A DNA stretch of 64,000 bases, taken from positions 26,944-90,943 of the forward strand of contig CAKXYI010000009.1 in assembly GCA_934899185.1 (NCBI GenBank), given 5' to 3'. Of this stretch, positions 52,874 to 63,255 are shown in pieces. The translations under genes were made by a program, and so were the position numbers. The notes under the pieces were generated by a model that saw nothing but the letters and a program-made list of their open reading frames with translations, was not told the origin of the DNA and searched no databases. This DNA is from an uncultured Lachnospiraceae bacterium (GTDB lineage Bacteria; Bacillota; Clostridia; Lachnospirales; Lachnospiraceae). The stretch's first letter is position 1. Every line of letters starts with the position of its first letter.

Positions 52874-53410
52874 GCGATGCGGCAGCAAACTTCGCGGGAG
52901 CAGATGGCTGGCAGAGGATGGGCTGGATCAGCATGCGGGCGGGAAAACTGTCGCAGAACAGGGAGTCTCTGACGAGAAAGATTTGCTTACCTTGATCAAA
53001 ACTGTCTTTGCAAAGTTAGACAGCCGTCTTGGATGATGTTCGCCTGTGTCAGATATGAATGCAAAACGCATTAGAGGTTCTTAGAACTTGTTCGCAAGTA
53101 GGCAACTCGGGTACAGGGATGTACCCGAGAGGCGCAACCGCACACGGATGTTCGTTTGCGCCGGTTGCCACACTTGGGTCTTAAGCATGGCACAAGTTCT
53201 TAGAACCTCTTATAAGTGACGCCTCTGAATATCTGTCGCAGACGGACACATCCGGACGACTGTCGAAGCTGTGCAAGAGACAGTTCCTTCTAAGCAAATC
53301 CTTTCTCGAAGAGACTCACCTAACCTGCTCCAAAGTTTCCCGCCCGCATGCTGATCCAGCCCATCCTCTGCCAGCCACCTGCTCCTATCTATATCTGATA
53401 ACGCATCGCC
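52873..53410. repeat. 538-bp giant imperfect palindrome with branched apex
   Basis: Outer arm GGCGATGCG (52873-52881) pairs with CGCATCGCC (53402-53410). Then 52905-52946 and 53336-53377 are perfect complements over 42 bp. Further inward come GAGTCTC/GAGACTC, CGAGAAAG/CTTTCTCG, ATTTGCTTA/TAAGCAAAT, AACTGTCT and CAGATAT pairs, and AGAGGTTCT.TAGAACTTGT (53073-53091 with 53192-53210, 18 of 19). The apex (53092-53191) folds into side hairpins CTCGGGTACA/TGTACCCGAG and GGCGCAA/TTTGCGCC enclosed by GGCAAC/GTTGCC. No open reading frame of substance. CTA flanks both ends (52870-52872 and 53411-53413). Confidence 0.85.
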
Positions 53411-53426
53411 CTATCCCCAAGACGAA

Positions 53427-53459
53427 AAAAAGACAGTGCGACGAGCGCACTGTCTTTTT
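53427..53459. terminator. Bidirectional terminator after ilvC
   Basis: AAAAAGACAGTGCG (53427-53440) pairs perfectly with CGCACTGTCTTTTT (53446-53459) around a 5-nt loop. A tracts and T tracts allow termination of ilvC (minus) and of any plus-strand RNA through the large palindrome. Confidence 0.92.
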
Positions 53460-53472
53460 ATGTAAAGTCGAC

Positions 53473-55021
<1,549 letters not shown>

Positions 55022-55083
55022 ACGAAAAAACCTCTCCTCTGTCATTTGCAGACAGACATTTGTCCGTCTCACGCTTAAAAATT

Positions 55084-55115
55084 ATTCTAGCACAACACTT
55101 CGTTTTGTCAACGAA
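55084..55115 (-). promoter_or_regulatory. ilvN-ilvC promoter with operator over the -35 box
   Basis: On the minus strand TTGACA (55111-55106), 16 bp and TAGAAT (55089-55084). The inverted repeat TTCGTT-TTGTC-AACGAA (about 55099-55115) covers the -35 box and could hold a repressor. Confidence 0.55.
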
Positions 55116-55140
55116 ATTCTATGATGAAATTTGTGCAATA

Positions 55141-56136
55141 TTACAACAAAATATCTTTTTCGACAGGCGTGTAAAATATCTCTGCGATTTCTTTTGGATC
55201 TCTGGTAATACCCAAAATCCACATCAATTTAGTCACGATTGCCTCTGTTGTCATGTCAAAAGCCTCGATCAGGGACAGTTTCTGCTTGATAGTCTGTCCC
55301 ACTGCATAAACCTCCATATCACTGCCCTCATGCGCCACCTGGGTGGTGACAACTAGGACTTTTTTCTCCTGCGTCCACTTGCTGATTGCTGCCTCAAAAG
55401 CATGGTCACCATAATAGGGCACGCCGCCCACACCAAAACTTTCCAGAACGACCGCGTCATAGTGCTCTTTCAGATAATCAAAAATTGCAGGATCGATCCC
55501 CGGTATCATTTTCAAAACAAATACCCGCGCCGAAAAGTCATGGTAAAAAATAGGCTTGCCCTCCGGCTTTGATTCCTCAATATAAAAGACCAGACGGTGA
55601 TTGCGAAAGATGGCAACCTGTGGATAATCAATGCTGGAAAAAGCATTATAACTTTTGGTCCGGGATTTTCTTGCCCGCGTTCCCAGAATGACCTTGTTAT
55701 CAAAGATCACATGCACACCGCACGCACGATCATCCGTCGCATAGATAAAAGCATTGAGCAGATTATCTCTCGCATCCGTATTTTCTGCTGCGATCGTCAC
55801 CTGAGATCCCGTAATAACGATGGGCTTTCTGCTGTTTTGGATAAAATAGGACAGGGCTGCCGCTGTATAAGCCAGTGTATCCGTTCCATGCGTCACGACA
55901 AAGCCATCGTAAGCTGCATAATTTTCCTCAACACAAGAAACCAGGGCCTTCCAATGCTTGGCATAGACATTGGTGCTGTCAATATTAAATAGCTGAATGG
56001 CATCTATCTGACAGAGTTTTGACACTTCCGGTATATAGGTCAGGATCTCCTCTGAGGTGATCTCCGGTCGCAATCCCTCTTTTGTCTCCACGGAAGCGAT
56101 CGTTCCGCCAACAGCGATCATACAAATCTTTTTCAT
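55141..56136 (-). CDS. ansA: Asparaginase, type I
   Basis: 331 residues. The first catalytic Thr is in GGTIAS (N-terminal) and the second in VTHGTDTLAY; both family signatures are intact. No signal peptide, so it is cytoplasmic. It converts asparagine to aspartate and ammonia. The ATG overlaps the TGA of the PPTase gene (ATGA), so expression is coupled; the separate Shine-Dalgarno site is weak. Confidence 0.94.
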   Translation of the reverse strand: MKKICMIAVGGTIASVETKEGLRPEITSEEILTYIPEVSKLCQIDAIQLFNIDSTNVYAKHWKALVSCVEENYAAYDGFVVTHGTDTLAYTAAALSYFIQNSRKPIVITGSQVTIAAENTDARDNLLNAFIYATDDRACGVHVIFDNKVILGTRARKSRTKSYNAFSSIDYPQVAIFRNHRLVFYIEESKPEGKPIFYHDFSARVFVLKMIPGIDPAIFDYLKEHYDAVVLESFGVGGVPYYGDHAFEAAISKWTQEKKVLVVTTQVAHEGSDMEVYAVGQTIKQKLSLIEAFDMTTEAIVTKLMWILGITRDPKEIAEIFYTPVEKDILL

Positions 56137-56813
56137 TTTCTTTCTCTCTTTTCTTCTTGGCATAGACAATATGTGACAACTGCATCTTTTAAACATATAG
56201 TCTCAAAATATATGTCATATCTGCCGTAGGTCAGTCCGCCCAGTTTCCGCGTTTCCTGATCCTTTGGTTTTTCTTCTAATGCCTGTAAAAGTGGCTGCAT
56301 ATTACAATCTCTACATACTTCGTCCAGTGGCGCATCCAGACATTTTGCCAGAGCTTCCTTGCCGGTCCAAAGAAGGGTAAAGTAAAAATCCACATCGGTA
56401 ACCTTTTCTAAAAATACATTTTCTTCCTTGGTAAAAAAGCGCCTGCACAGGCTGTCCCGATAGCGCCCCAGCATCTCAACATCCACTCCTACCATCTGAT
56501 CTGCCACAATGCAGGCACACCAGCCTTTACAATGTGACAGGGAAAATTGAACGCCCTCTAAAAAAGGTTTTCCCTTCTCCGACATGCCATAGGAAAAAGG
56601 CGCAGACAAGCCCTTTGCTCTTAACATATCTTCCAAAAGGTGACCGGCACAAATGCTCTGCCTACGGAAAGATCTGCTTTTTATGGCATCCGCCTTTTCT
56701 TTTCTGGCAGGACTTAACGATATGTAATATTCTTTGATCTTGGCATCCGCATCTTCCGTATCCGCAAGTGGGATCTGCTCCAACTCAAGATCAGCAAAAT
56801 CTGAAATCTTCAT
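56133..56813 (-). CDS. 4'-phosphopantetheinyl transferase, Sfp type
   Basis: 226 residues. The magnesium and CoA-binding motifs are GVDVEML and FFTKEEN with WTGKEALAKCL; FSLSHCKGW is the usual upstream motif. It activates acyl- or peptidyl-carrier proteins by adding phosphopantetheine. No carrier protein, PKS or NRPS gene is in the window. The chosen start ATG 56813 lies inside the end of the DUF1284 gene (23-bp overlap). Confidence 0.9.
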   Translation of the reverse strand: MKISDFADLELEQIPLADTEDADAKIKEYYISLSPARKEKADAIKSRSFRRQSICAGHLLEDMLRAKGLSAPFSYGMSEKGKPFLEGVQFSLSHCKGWCACIVADQMVGVDVEMLGRYRDSLCRRFFTKEENVFLEKVTDVDFYFTLLWTGKEALAKCLDAPLDEVCRDCNMQPLLQALEEKPKDQETRKLGGLTYGRYDIYFETICLKDAVVTYCLCQEEKRERK

Positions 56814-57189
56814 AATGACAAAGCCCCTGTTTGTACCATTCACACTTACTGCAAGATGCCTCAAAAACCTCTTTTGTCAGATACTTGTCTGCCTGCTGCA
56901 TGAGTTGACCATATGTGTAGGTCTGTCCCTCCAAAAGATGCAGGGGTTCCAGCAGATGCTGATCCTTGCTCTTGACATGATTGGTCGCATCCACACAATA
57001 TTTGCCATCCACCAGATTCGGGCATTCTTTGCAGATCTCATCCGGATCACTCACCAGTAACAACGGCTCGTCTGCGTGATCTTTTAACCATGTAACCATC
57101 CGGGTCATATTCTGACAAAATGCCCCGCTGTAACCATAGCCCTGATATAAATTGGTACACATAATATGATGTACGCGAAAATGCTTCAT
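56791..57189 (-). CDS. DUF1284 protein
   Basis: 132 residues. The N-terminus RVHHIMCTNLYQGYGYSGAF is the DUF1284 signature (RxHHxxC...GxGYS). Eight or more cysteines, including CKEC and CSKC, suggest metal or Fe-S binding. Function is not established. It is the middle gene of a five-gene run. Confidence 0.88.
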   Translation of the reverse strand: MKHFRVHHIMCTNLYQGYGYSGAFCQNMTRMVTWLKDHADEPLLLVSDPDEICKECPNLVDGKYCVDATNHVKSKDQHLLEPLHLLEGQTYTYGQLMQQADKYLTKEVFEASCSKCEWYKQGLCHYEDFRFC

Positions 57190-57203
57190 TTCTTTTCTCC
57201 CTC

Positions 57204-58562
57204 TTATGTCGGATCTTCTGTATTCAGCCCAAAATAAACCATCTTTTCCAACCCCTGTGCCAAGATCTGGCTTCCCAGATCATACACAATATTGGAAAGA
57301 ACATACTCATCCTGATTGACATAAATTTCTATAATATTTGCATCCACATAGATATCCAGATGCCTGCCATCCTGCAAGACGGGCGTGCAAAACTCCTTGC
57401 CCACTTGGGCTTCCTCGCCAAAAAGATCCGCCCTTTCTATTGCAAATACCTTGCTTCTATCCGTATAGATCTGTCCTTTACAAAAGCGGATGACATAGCC
57501 CCCGATATCTATATGTGCTTCCTCCAAAAGATTCAGACTGATCTTTAAGGGCTTTTTATCCCGCAGTGTATCTTCCGCCTGTTGCTTTTGCAATTCTCTC
57601 CTAAAAAGTCTCTCCACCACCGGATGCAGTCCAAAACGCAAGTCACCTTCTTTTTCCCTGACCAGACGCGGAAAGGTCAGCATACCGATCCTGCCATCTG
57701 CCAGTGGACGCGGCATACGCATCCATGCCATAACAAGACGTCTTCCCTTTTCATCCAGTGTACTCTGCGGTGCATACAGATCCATGCCATAATCTATGAA
57801 ACGGGGTTGAGACAGGATCTTTGCCTGCTTTTTTTCAGGATCAAAAGATAATTTTGTCCAGACCGACTGATTTGGATAACTTGTCCCGGTCTTTTCTATG
57901 CCAATAGGCGACATGATCAGATAATGCCCTCCATCTATGGAAAAAATATCCGGGCATTCCCATGTATGGCTCTTGATACGCTCATCACTTACCGCAGAGG
58001 CAAATTGCCAGTGCAGTCCATCCTCACTGCTATAGAGCAAAAGATTTCCCTGCTCCCCTTTGCGGCTGCCCAGTACCATAAAATACTGTCCGTTTTCCTT
58101 CCAGACTTTGGGATCTCTGGTATCGCCGGGATGACCGACTTCATTTTCCGAAAACGTCGGGATGATAATGCGTTTTTCTTCCGCCGGAAAACACATACCA
58201 TCCGGGCTTCCCAACATTGCCTGACTTGCAATCAGCCCTCTGCCGCTCACATGGATATTTGCCGGGTTCATGGATGCATAGACAATTGCAGTGTAATACA
58301 GATACATTTTCCCATCGATCTCTATGGCAGACCCGGAAAAGCAGCCGTTGCGGTCAAAATCCCTGCTGGGATATAAGGCAATCCCCTCATCTTTCCAATG
58401 CACAAGATCTGTCGAGGTCTTGTGCCCCCAGTGCATGGTTCCCCACCGGCTTTCGTAGGGAAAATATTGATAAAACATGTGGTATTTGCCCCGATAGTAG
58501 ATAAATCCATTGGGATCATTCATCCAATGATCTCTGGGCAAAAAATGTAGACTTACCGCCAT
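57204..58562 (-). CDS. GH32 beta-fructofuranosidase (sucrose-6-phosphate hydrolase type)
   Basis: 452 residues, five-blade propeller plus C-terminal beta-sandwich. The nucleophile Asp is in HWMNDPNGF (about residue 16), the stabiliser in GDTRDPKVW and the acid/base Glu in WECPDIF. No signal peptide, so it acts on internal sucrose, sucrose-6-phosphate or short fructans. AGGAGG overlaps the end of the YitT gene. No sugar transporter is adjacent. Confidence 0.93.
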   Translation of the reverse strand: MAVSLHFLPRDHWMNDPNGFIYYRGKYHMFYQYFPYESRWGTMHWGHKTSTDLVHWKDEGIALYPSRDFDRNGCFSGSAIEIDGKMYLYYTAIVYASMNPANIHVSGRGLIASQAMLGSPDGMCFPAEEKRIIIPTFSENEVGHPGDTRDPKVWKENGQYFMVLGSRKGEQGNLLLYSSEDGLHWQFASAVSDERIKSHTWECPDIFSIDGGHYLIMSPIGIEKTGTSYPNQSVWTKLSFDPEKKQAKILSQPRFIDYGMDLYAPQSTLDEKGRRLVMAWMRMPRPLADGRIGMLTFPRLVREKEGDLRFGLHPVVERLFRRELQKQQAEDTLRDKKPLKISLNLLEEAHIDIGGYVIRFCKGQIYTDRSKVFAIERADLFGEEAQVGKEFCTPVLQDGRHLDIYVDANIIEIYVNQDEYVLSNIVYDLGSQILAQGLEKMVYFGLNTEDPT

Positions 58563-58565
58563 CTT

Positions 58566-59435
58566 TTACGCCTCCTCATGCGTCAGTACATCCGATACCT
58601 CCGTGATCGTCACATAGGCATGCCGATCCTGTTCCTGCACGATCTGTCTCACTTTATTGATCTGGAAACGGTTGACAACAAAATAGATCATGGTCTTATC
58701 TTTGTCCGAATAGTAGCCCTTGGCTCCCAAAAGCGTGATCCCGTTGCCAAATTCTTCCGATAACGCCTGACAGATATTGTCAGGATGGTTGGTGATGATC
58801 ATAACAGATTTTGCCTTGTCCAGACCTTCCGCCACAAAGTCTACCGCCTTGAGAGCGATCGCATATGTGATGATCGAGTAAAGAGGCAGAATCCAACTAC
58901 CCATGACAATGCCTGCAAACACATACAAAATAACGTTGTAGCCCATAACAAAAGTTCCCACCGTAATGCCAAGTTTTTTTGAAAATAGGATGGCTAAAAT
59001 CTCCACACCATCGATGGCGCCGCCGTAGCGTATAGTAAGACCACTACCGATACCGGAGATCAGTCCACCAAAGATGGCACAAAGCAAAAGATCCTGCTCC
59101 GCCAGAGGCGAGGCAATCGTTACATCCACCGGCAGGATATCCGTGATGATCCAGGTTCCCATAGAATAGACAAAAACGGCATAGACCGAATACAGGGTAA
59201 AGGATACGCCCATTTTTTTGTAGCCATATAAAAACAAAGGGAAGTTTAAAAGCAAAAGAAATACCGACAGGGACAGATAGTCCGGTGTCACCTGCGCCAG
59301 CAACATGGAAGTACCTGAGATTCCGGAGTCATACAGATTGACCGGGTACAAAAAACAGGTCACACCAAAGGCGTTGATCAGACCTGCGATTGTTAGCATA
59401 ACTATGTTTTGGGGTTGTAATACGTCTTTTTTCAT
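58566..59435 (-). CDS. YitT-family membrane protein (DUF161/DUF2179)
   Basis: 289 residues: six membrane helices, then a cytoplasmic DUF2179 domain of about 85 residues (SVMIITNHPDNICQALSEEF). The family is widespread in Firmicutes, with no firm function. GGAGAC precedes the ATG. First gene of the run YitT-GH32-DUF1284-PPTase-asparaginase. Confidence 0.92.
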   Translation of the reverse strand: MKKDVLQPQNIVMLTIAGLINAFGVTCFLYPVNLYDSGISGTSMLLAQVTPDYLSLSVFLLLLNFPLFLYGYKKMGVSFTLYSVYAVFVYSMGTWIITDILPVDVTIASPLAEQDLLLCAIFGGLISGIGSGLTIRYGGAIDGVEILAILFSKKLGITVGTFVMGYNVILYVFAGIVMGSWILPLYSIITYAIALKAVDFVAEGLDKAKSVMIITNHPDNICQALSEEFGNGITLLGAKGYYSDKDKTMIYFVVNRFQINKVRQIVQEQDRHAYVTITEVSDVLTHEEA

Positions 59436-59474
59436 CTAGTCTCCTCTCATTTCAAACGGTATTTGCAAGACTTC

Positions 59475-59525
59475 ATAAAAACAAAAATATGTTTTTATTG
59501 TATCAAAAAATGCCCCTTGTCTCAA
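59475..59525 (-). promoter_or_regulatory. Promoter and operator of the YitT-GH32 operon
   Basis: On the minus strand TTGAGA (59525-59520), 17 bp and TACAAT (59502-59497), a good sigma-A promoter. ATAAAAACA (59475-59483) and TGTTTTTAT (59490-59498) form a 9-bp inverted repeat around the RNA start, suited for a repressor. Confidence 0.6.
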
Positions 59526-59532
59526 CCTATGC

Positions 59533-60279
59533 TTATTCTCTTTGACTGTCGCCTGTCGCATAATCAATAACAATGCCCGGCTGCACATTATAGCAAAAGA
59601 CGTCAAAACAGATGCCCTGTCCTGCATCTTCTACCGACCAGGCTTCCATGTGCACGCCACGCGCCACAAGATCGTCTCCCGAAAAGATCGGAGTTACCCG
59701 GTACAAAACATGGTTTCCGGTCTCATCCACATAAGCATCCACCATATCCTCGAAAGGCAGCATACCCTCCACATTCAGATAGCGCGTACCTGTAATGAGA
59801 TTCTTTTCATTGGCATTTTCTCCGGTCAGTTGATAGCCAATCAGATGACAGCGGTTATACAGATAATTGCCTTCGATCAGGTCATTATATTTTACTGTAT
59901 GCCAGCCACTTGGTCGTATCTGTCCGATCTCCCCGCGCTTTTCTGTCGGCTGGGTCTGAGGGCAAACGCTGGCAAAGGTCAACGTACATCTTCCCAGATC
60001 GTCCAGATCTCCATAGTAGGTAAATGCCTCGGTGGTCTGCTTTTCTTCCTCCGTGAAATCCGGCACATTGTCCCCTAAGACTACATAGGGGTCTCCACTA
60101 TAGTCCGGTATGTCGCTTAGTTCTTCCGCACCTACTTCTGTCGTAATGCCGTTCGGGAGTTTCTGGTCCGTGGTATCCTGCCCCATGCGTCCCAGATTCA
60201 TGCCGATCAAAAGTGCCACGATCGCCATAGCGGTCGCTGTCATCTTATTTCTTTTTGGCTTTTTATATCTGCTCATCAT
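59533..60279 (-). CDS. Membrane-anchored DNA/RNA non-specific endonuclease
   Basis: 248 residues: basic head, membrane helix or signal anchor (about 12-30), linker, then an EndA/NUC1-like domain with NRCHLIGYQLTGENANEKNL, where the His is catalytic and the Asn residues bind metal. Related proteins act in DNA uptake or nutrient use outside the cell. AAGGAAAAG precedes the double ATG; the first (60279) is chosen. Confidence 0.88.
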   Translation of the reverse strand: MMSRYKKPKRNKMTATAMAIVALLIGMNLGRMGQDTTDQKLPNGITTEVGAEELSDIPDYSGDPYVVLGDNVPDFTEEEKQTTEAFTYYGDLDDLGRCTLTFASVCPQTQPTEKRGEIGQIRPSGWHTVKYNDLIEGNYLYNRCHLIGYQLTGENANEKNLITGTRYLNVEGMLPFEDMVDAYVDETGNHVLYRVTPIFSGDDLVARGVHMEAWSVEDAGQGICFDVFCYNVQPGIVIDYATGDSQRE

Positions 60280-60406
60280 CTTTTCCTTGTCATGTATTTT
60301 ATTCTTTTTATGCCCGTCTATTATAGCGCATTTTTCCTCTGCCTTGCATCCCCTTTTATTTTGTGATTTAATAAGCGCGAAGATACAAAAAGGAGGTTGA
60401 TTTCCA

Positions 60407-61390
60407 ATGAAGAAAGAATTGAACTGGGCGGTGATCGGTACCGGCGTGATCGCTAATGAAATGGCACAGGCACTGCAAAAAATGGACAAAAAACTCTACG
60501 GTGTCGCCAACCGCACACAGGAAAAAGCCCTTGCCTTTGCGGAGAAATATCATGTCACAATGGTCTATGACAAAATCGATGATGTCTTTTCCGACGAAAA
60601 TGTAGATGTCATCTATCTGACAACGCCCCATAATACCCACTATGCTTTTATGGAAAAGGCACTCCTCCACGGCAAGCATCTGCTGGTGGAAAAATCGATC
60701 ACCTTAAATAGTCTGGAACTGGGAAAAGCCATGGCACTTGCCAAAGAAAAAAATCTGGTCTTAGGAGAAGCCATGACCATCTGGCATATGCCCCTCTACA
60801 AAGAACTATGGCGAATTGTTGAAAGTGGAGAACTCGGAAAAGTACAAATGATTACTGTTAATTTTGGCAGTTTTAAAGAATATAATATGAAAAACCGTTT
60901 TTTCAACCTAGATCTTGCCGGCGGTGCCATGCTTGATATTGGTGTTTACGCACTTTCTATTGTTCGTAGTTTTATGACAGAAACACCCATACACATTGTC
61001 AGTCAATGGTTACCTTCCCCAACAGGCTCTGATGAACAGGCAACCATCCTTTTGCAAAACGACTCCGGTCAAATGGCAACGGTTGCACTTTCCATGCATT
61101 CCAAGCAGCCAAAACGCGCCATGATTAGTTTAGAAAAAGGCTATATCGAAATCATGGAATACCCACGAGCCGATAAAGCCTTTATCGTCGATGCCGCAAC
61201 AGGCGACAGACGCGAGATCTGCGCCGGTCAGACGGCAAATGCCCTCTATTATGAGATGAAGGATATGGAAGATGCCATCCTTTCCGGGGATGGCAGCATC
61301 ATGCGCCTTGCCCAATCCAAAGATGTCATGGATATCATGACAAAGATCCGTAAAGACTGGAACTTAAAGTACCCGGGCGAGGTCTGGTAA
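60407..61390 (+). CDS. Gfo/Idh/MocA-family oxidoreductase
   Basis: 327 residues. Rossmann NAD(P)-binding AVIGTGVIANEMA, the family motif as VEKSITLN (usually EKP), and the C-terminal substrate domain. It oxidises or reduces a sugar or related alcohol; the substrate is not evident. AGGAGG lies 10 nt before the ATG. It ends exactly where the convergent YhcH gene ends. Confidence 0.93.
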   Translation: MKKELNWAVIGTGVIANEMAQALQKMDKKLYGVANRTQEKALAFAEKYHVTMVYDKIDDVFSDENVDVIYLTTPHNTHYAFMEKALLHGKHLLVEKSITLNSLELGKAMALAKEKNLVLGEAMTIWHMPLYKELWRIVESGELGKVQMITVNFGSFKEYNMKNRFFNLDLAGGAMLDIGVYALSIVRSFMTETPIHIVSQWLPSPTGSDEQATILLQNDSGQMATVALSMHSKQPKRAMISLEKGYIEIMEYPRADKAFIVDAATGDRREICAGQTANALYYEMKDMEDAILSGDGSIMRLAQSKDVMDIMTKIRKDWNLKYPGEVW

Positions 61391-61801
61391 TTAGTGGACG
61401 CGCACCTTTCCCACACATTTTTTGACCGGGGATGCCAGACTTTCTGCGCGCATGCCCGGTTGGTGTGCGATGCTCGGTGGCAGGATCGCGTAGGAACCGG
61501 AAGATAATACTATATGGCACATTTCTGCCGGTTTCTTCCAAAATGCCACATCACGGTCTGCGTCATAGGCTTCCTCTACGGTAAGTCCTGCCACATTTAC
61601 CGTATCAATGGCTTCCTCTCCGGAAATGATCCACTGAATATCTATATAATTCTTGTGGGTTTCCAGACGACAAACAGCCGGTTCCTTTGTCTCATACTCC
61701 TGGATCATAAAGTAAAAATCTCCATCCACTTCATAAGTGCCGACTTCCATAGCGGCTAAATCCTGTTCTTTTAAATATGCTACTGCTTCTTGTAATGTCA
61801 T
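61391..61801 (-). CDS. YhcH/YjgK/YiaL-family protein
   Basis: 136 residues, cupin-like DUF386 domain with HKNYIDIQWIISGEE and the metal-binding ILPPSIAHQPGM. In E. coli a relative (NanQ) is a sialic acid anomerase; other members accompany sugar catabolic genes. The start is ATG 61801 behind AAGGAG. Stop codons of this and the oxidoreductase gene are adjacent. Confidence 0.9.
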   Translation of the reverse strand: MTLQEAVAYLKEQDLAAMEVGTYEVDGDFYFMIQEYETKEPAVCRLETHKNYIDIQWIISGEEAIDTVNVAGLTVEEAYDADRDVAFWKKPAEMCHIVLSSGSYAILPPSIAHQPGMRAESLASPVKKCVGKVRVH

Positions 61802-61848
61802 TTTTTCTCCTTTACACAATAAACAAATGATTTAAATTCCCCAAAAAA

Positions 61849-62079
61849 CTATCCTTGATACATACACCCGGACCTTCCCGGCATATCATCACCTTTTACA
61901 TAACGGGCATTGAATTCCATATTGATTTGTCGAAGTTCCTTTTTCCCATCAATATAATCCTGATACATTTCTGCTAAGCCTGGCATACAGCCGTCACAAC
62001 TTGCTTCTATATTTCCAAGTGCATCTGCAACGATTTTCTCCCGTTCTTCCTTTGTTGTTTCTGCAATCAAATAACTCAT
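61849..62079 (-). CDS. Small Cys-containing protein, unknown
   Basis: 76 residues, soluble. Three cysteines lie in SCDGCMPG (about 28-35) and SGCMYQG at the C-terminus. I do not recognise a named family. It is 15 bp after the DUF362-ferredoxin gene and probably co-transcribed, so a role near Fe-S or thiol chemistry is possible. AAGGATG precedes the ATG. Confidence 0.7.
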   Translation of the reverse strand: MSYLIAETTKEEREKIVADALGNIEASCDGCMPGLAEMYQDYIDGKKELRQINMEFNARYVKGDDMPGRSGCMYQG

Positions 62080-62094
62080 ATGTTTTTCATCCTT

Positions 62095-63225
62095 CTATAT
62101 CTGTACTAATTCATAGGCTCTCGTGCCAAGCCCCATCTTCTCTGCGTGCTCCAGACAAGACTCCCACTCGGTATCTGGGTGTGTCATCTTGAAATGATCG
62201 TGCCCACAAAGTTCATGCACCTCAGCCGATAACTTCTTTTCATTTTCTTCCAAAACAGAACCGGCCATGACAGGCATCTTGTTGCAAAGATCAGCACAGG
62301 CCTGGTCTAATGCCACCGGATCAAAGGATGCCAGCATACCAATATTGGGAATAATCGGAATATCGTTCTCCGCATGGCAATCGCAGTTCGGTGAAACATC
62401 ACAGATCAAAGACACATGAAAACACGGTCTGTCCTTACATACCGCATAGGCATACTCTGCCATCTTATAATTAAGCATTGCGACCGAATCTGTAAAATCC
62501 GCTGTGATAGCATTCTTTGGACAAACCGCCAGACATCTTCCACATCCCACACATTTGTCATGATCAATCGTCGCTTTTCCATCTGTAATAACGGGTGCTC
62601 CATGTGCACAAATGCGACTGCATGCGCCACATCCCACACAAAGCTTCTGATTCGCACTTGGTTTTCCTTCGCAGTGTTGTTCCATTTTACCTGCGCGAGA
62701 GCCACAACCCATACCAATATTTTTGATAGAACCACCAAAACCAACAGTCTCATGTCCCTTAAAATGCGTCAATGAAATAAATACGTCTGCATCCATGATT
62801 GCATGACCGATTTTAGCTTCTTTTACATATTCTCCATCAATAGGCACAATCGTCTCATCTGTCCCTTTTAAGCCATCACCGATCAACACATGACAGCCTG
62901 TCTGCAGCGGAGAAAAACCATTCACATATGCCGTATCCAAATGATCAAGCGCATTCTTTCTGCTTCCCACATAAAGGGTATTACAATCTGTAAGAAAAGC
63001 TTTTCCTCCAAGCTCCTTTACATAATCCGCCACCACTTTCGCGTAATTTGGACGAAGAAATGCCAGATTTCCATACTCGCCAAAATGAATTTTGATTGCC
63101 GCGTATTTTTCATTAAAATCAATCGATTCAAATCCTGCCTGCTTCATCAAACGATGCAGTTTCTGGATTAAATTCTCGTGTTCTGATGTTTTAAATGATG
63201 TAAAATATACTTTTGTTTCTTCCAT
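62095..63225 (-). CDS. DUF362 protein with two 4Fe-4S clusters
   Basis: 376 residues. The DUF362 core (KIHFGEYGNLAFLRP, SLTHFKGHETVGFGGSIKN) surrounds a bacterial ferredoxin insert with CVGCGACSRICAHG and CVGCGRCLAVCPKNA. Common in anaerobes, probably an electron-transfer or maturation protein; the precise role is unknown. GAGGG precedes ATG 63225. Confidence 0.92.
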   Translation of the reverse strand: MEETKVYFTSFKTSEHENLIQKLHRLMKQAGFESIDFNEKYAAIKIHFGEYGNLAFLRPNYAKVVADYVKELGGKAFLTDCNTLYVGSRKNALDHLDTAYVNGFSPLQTGCHVLIGDGLKGTDETIVPIDGEYVKEAKIGHAIMDADVFISLTHFKGHETVGFGGSIKNIGMGCGSRAGKMEQHCEGKPSANQKLCVGCGACSRICAHGAPVITDGKATIDHDKCVGCGRCLAVCPKNAITADFTDSVAMLNYKMAEYAYAVCKDRPCFHVSLICDVSPNCDCHAENDIPIIPNIGMLASFDPVALDQACADLCNKMPVMAGSVLEENEKKLSAEVHELCGHDHFKMTHPDTEWESCLEHAEKMGLGTRAYELVQI

Positions 63226-63255
63226 GATGTTCCCTCTTTTCCTTTCATGCATATT

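Noticed and set aside
52773..53036. An 87-codon plus-strand frame running into the giant palindrome
   Set aside because: It overlaps the LysR 3' end out of frame, has no Shine-Dalgarno site and no recognisable protein features.
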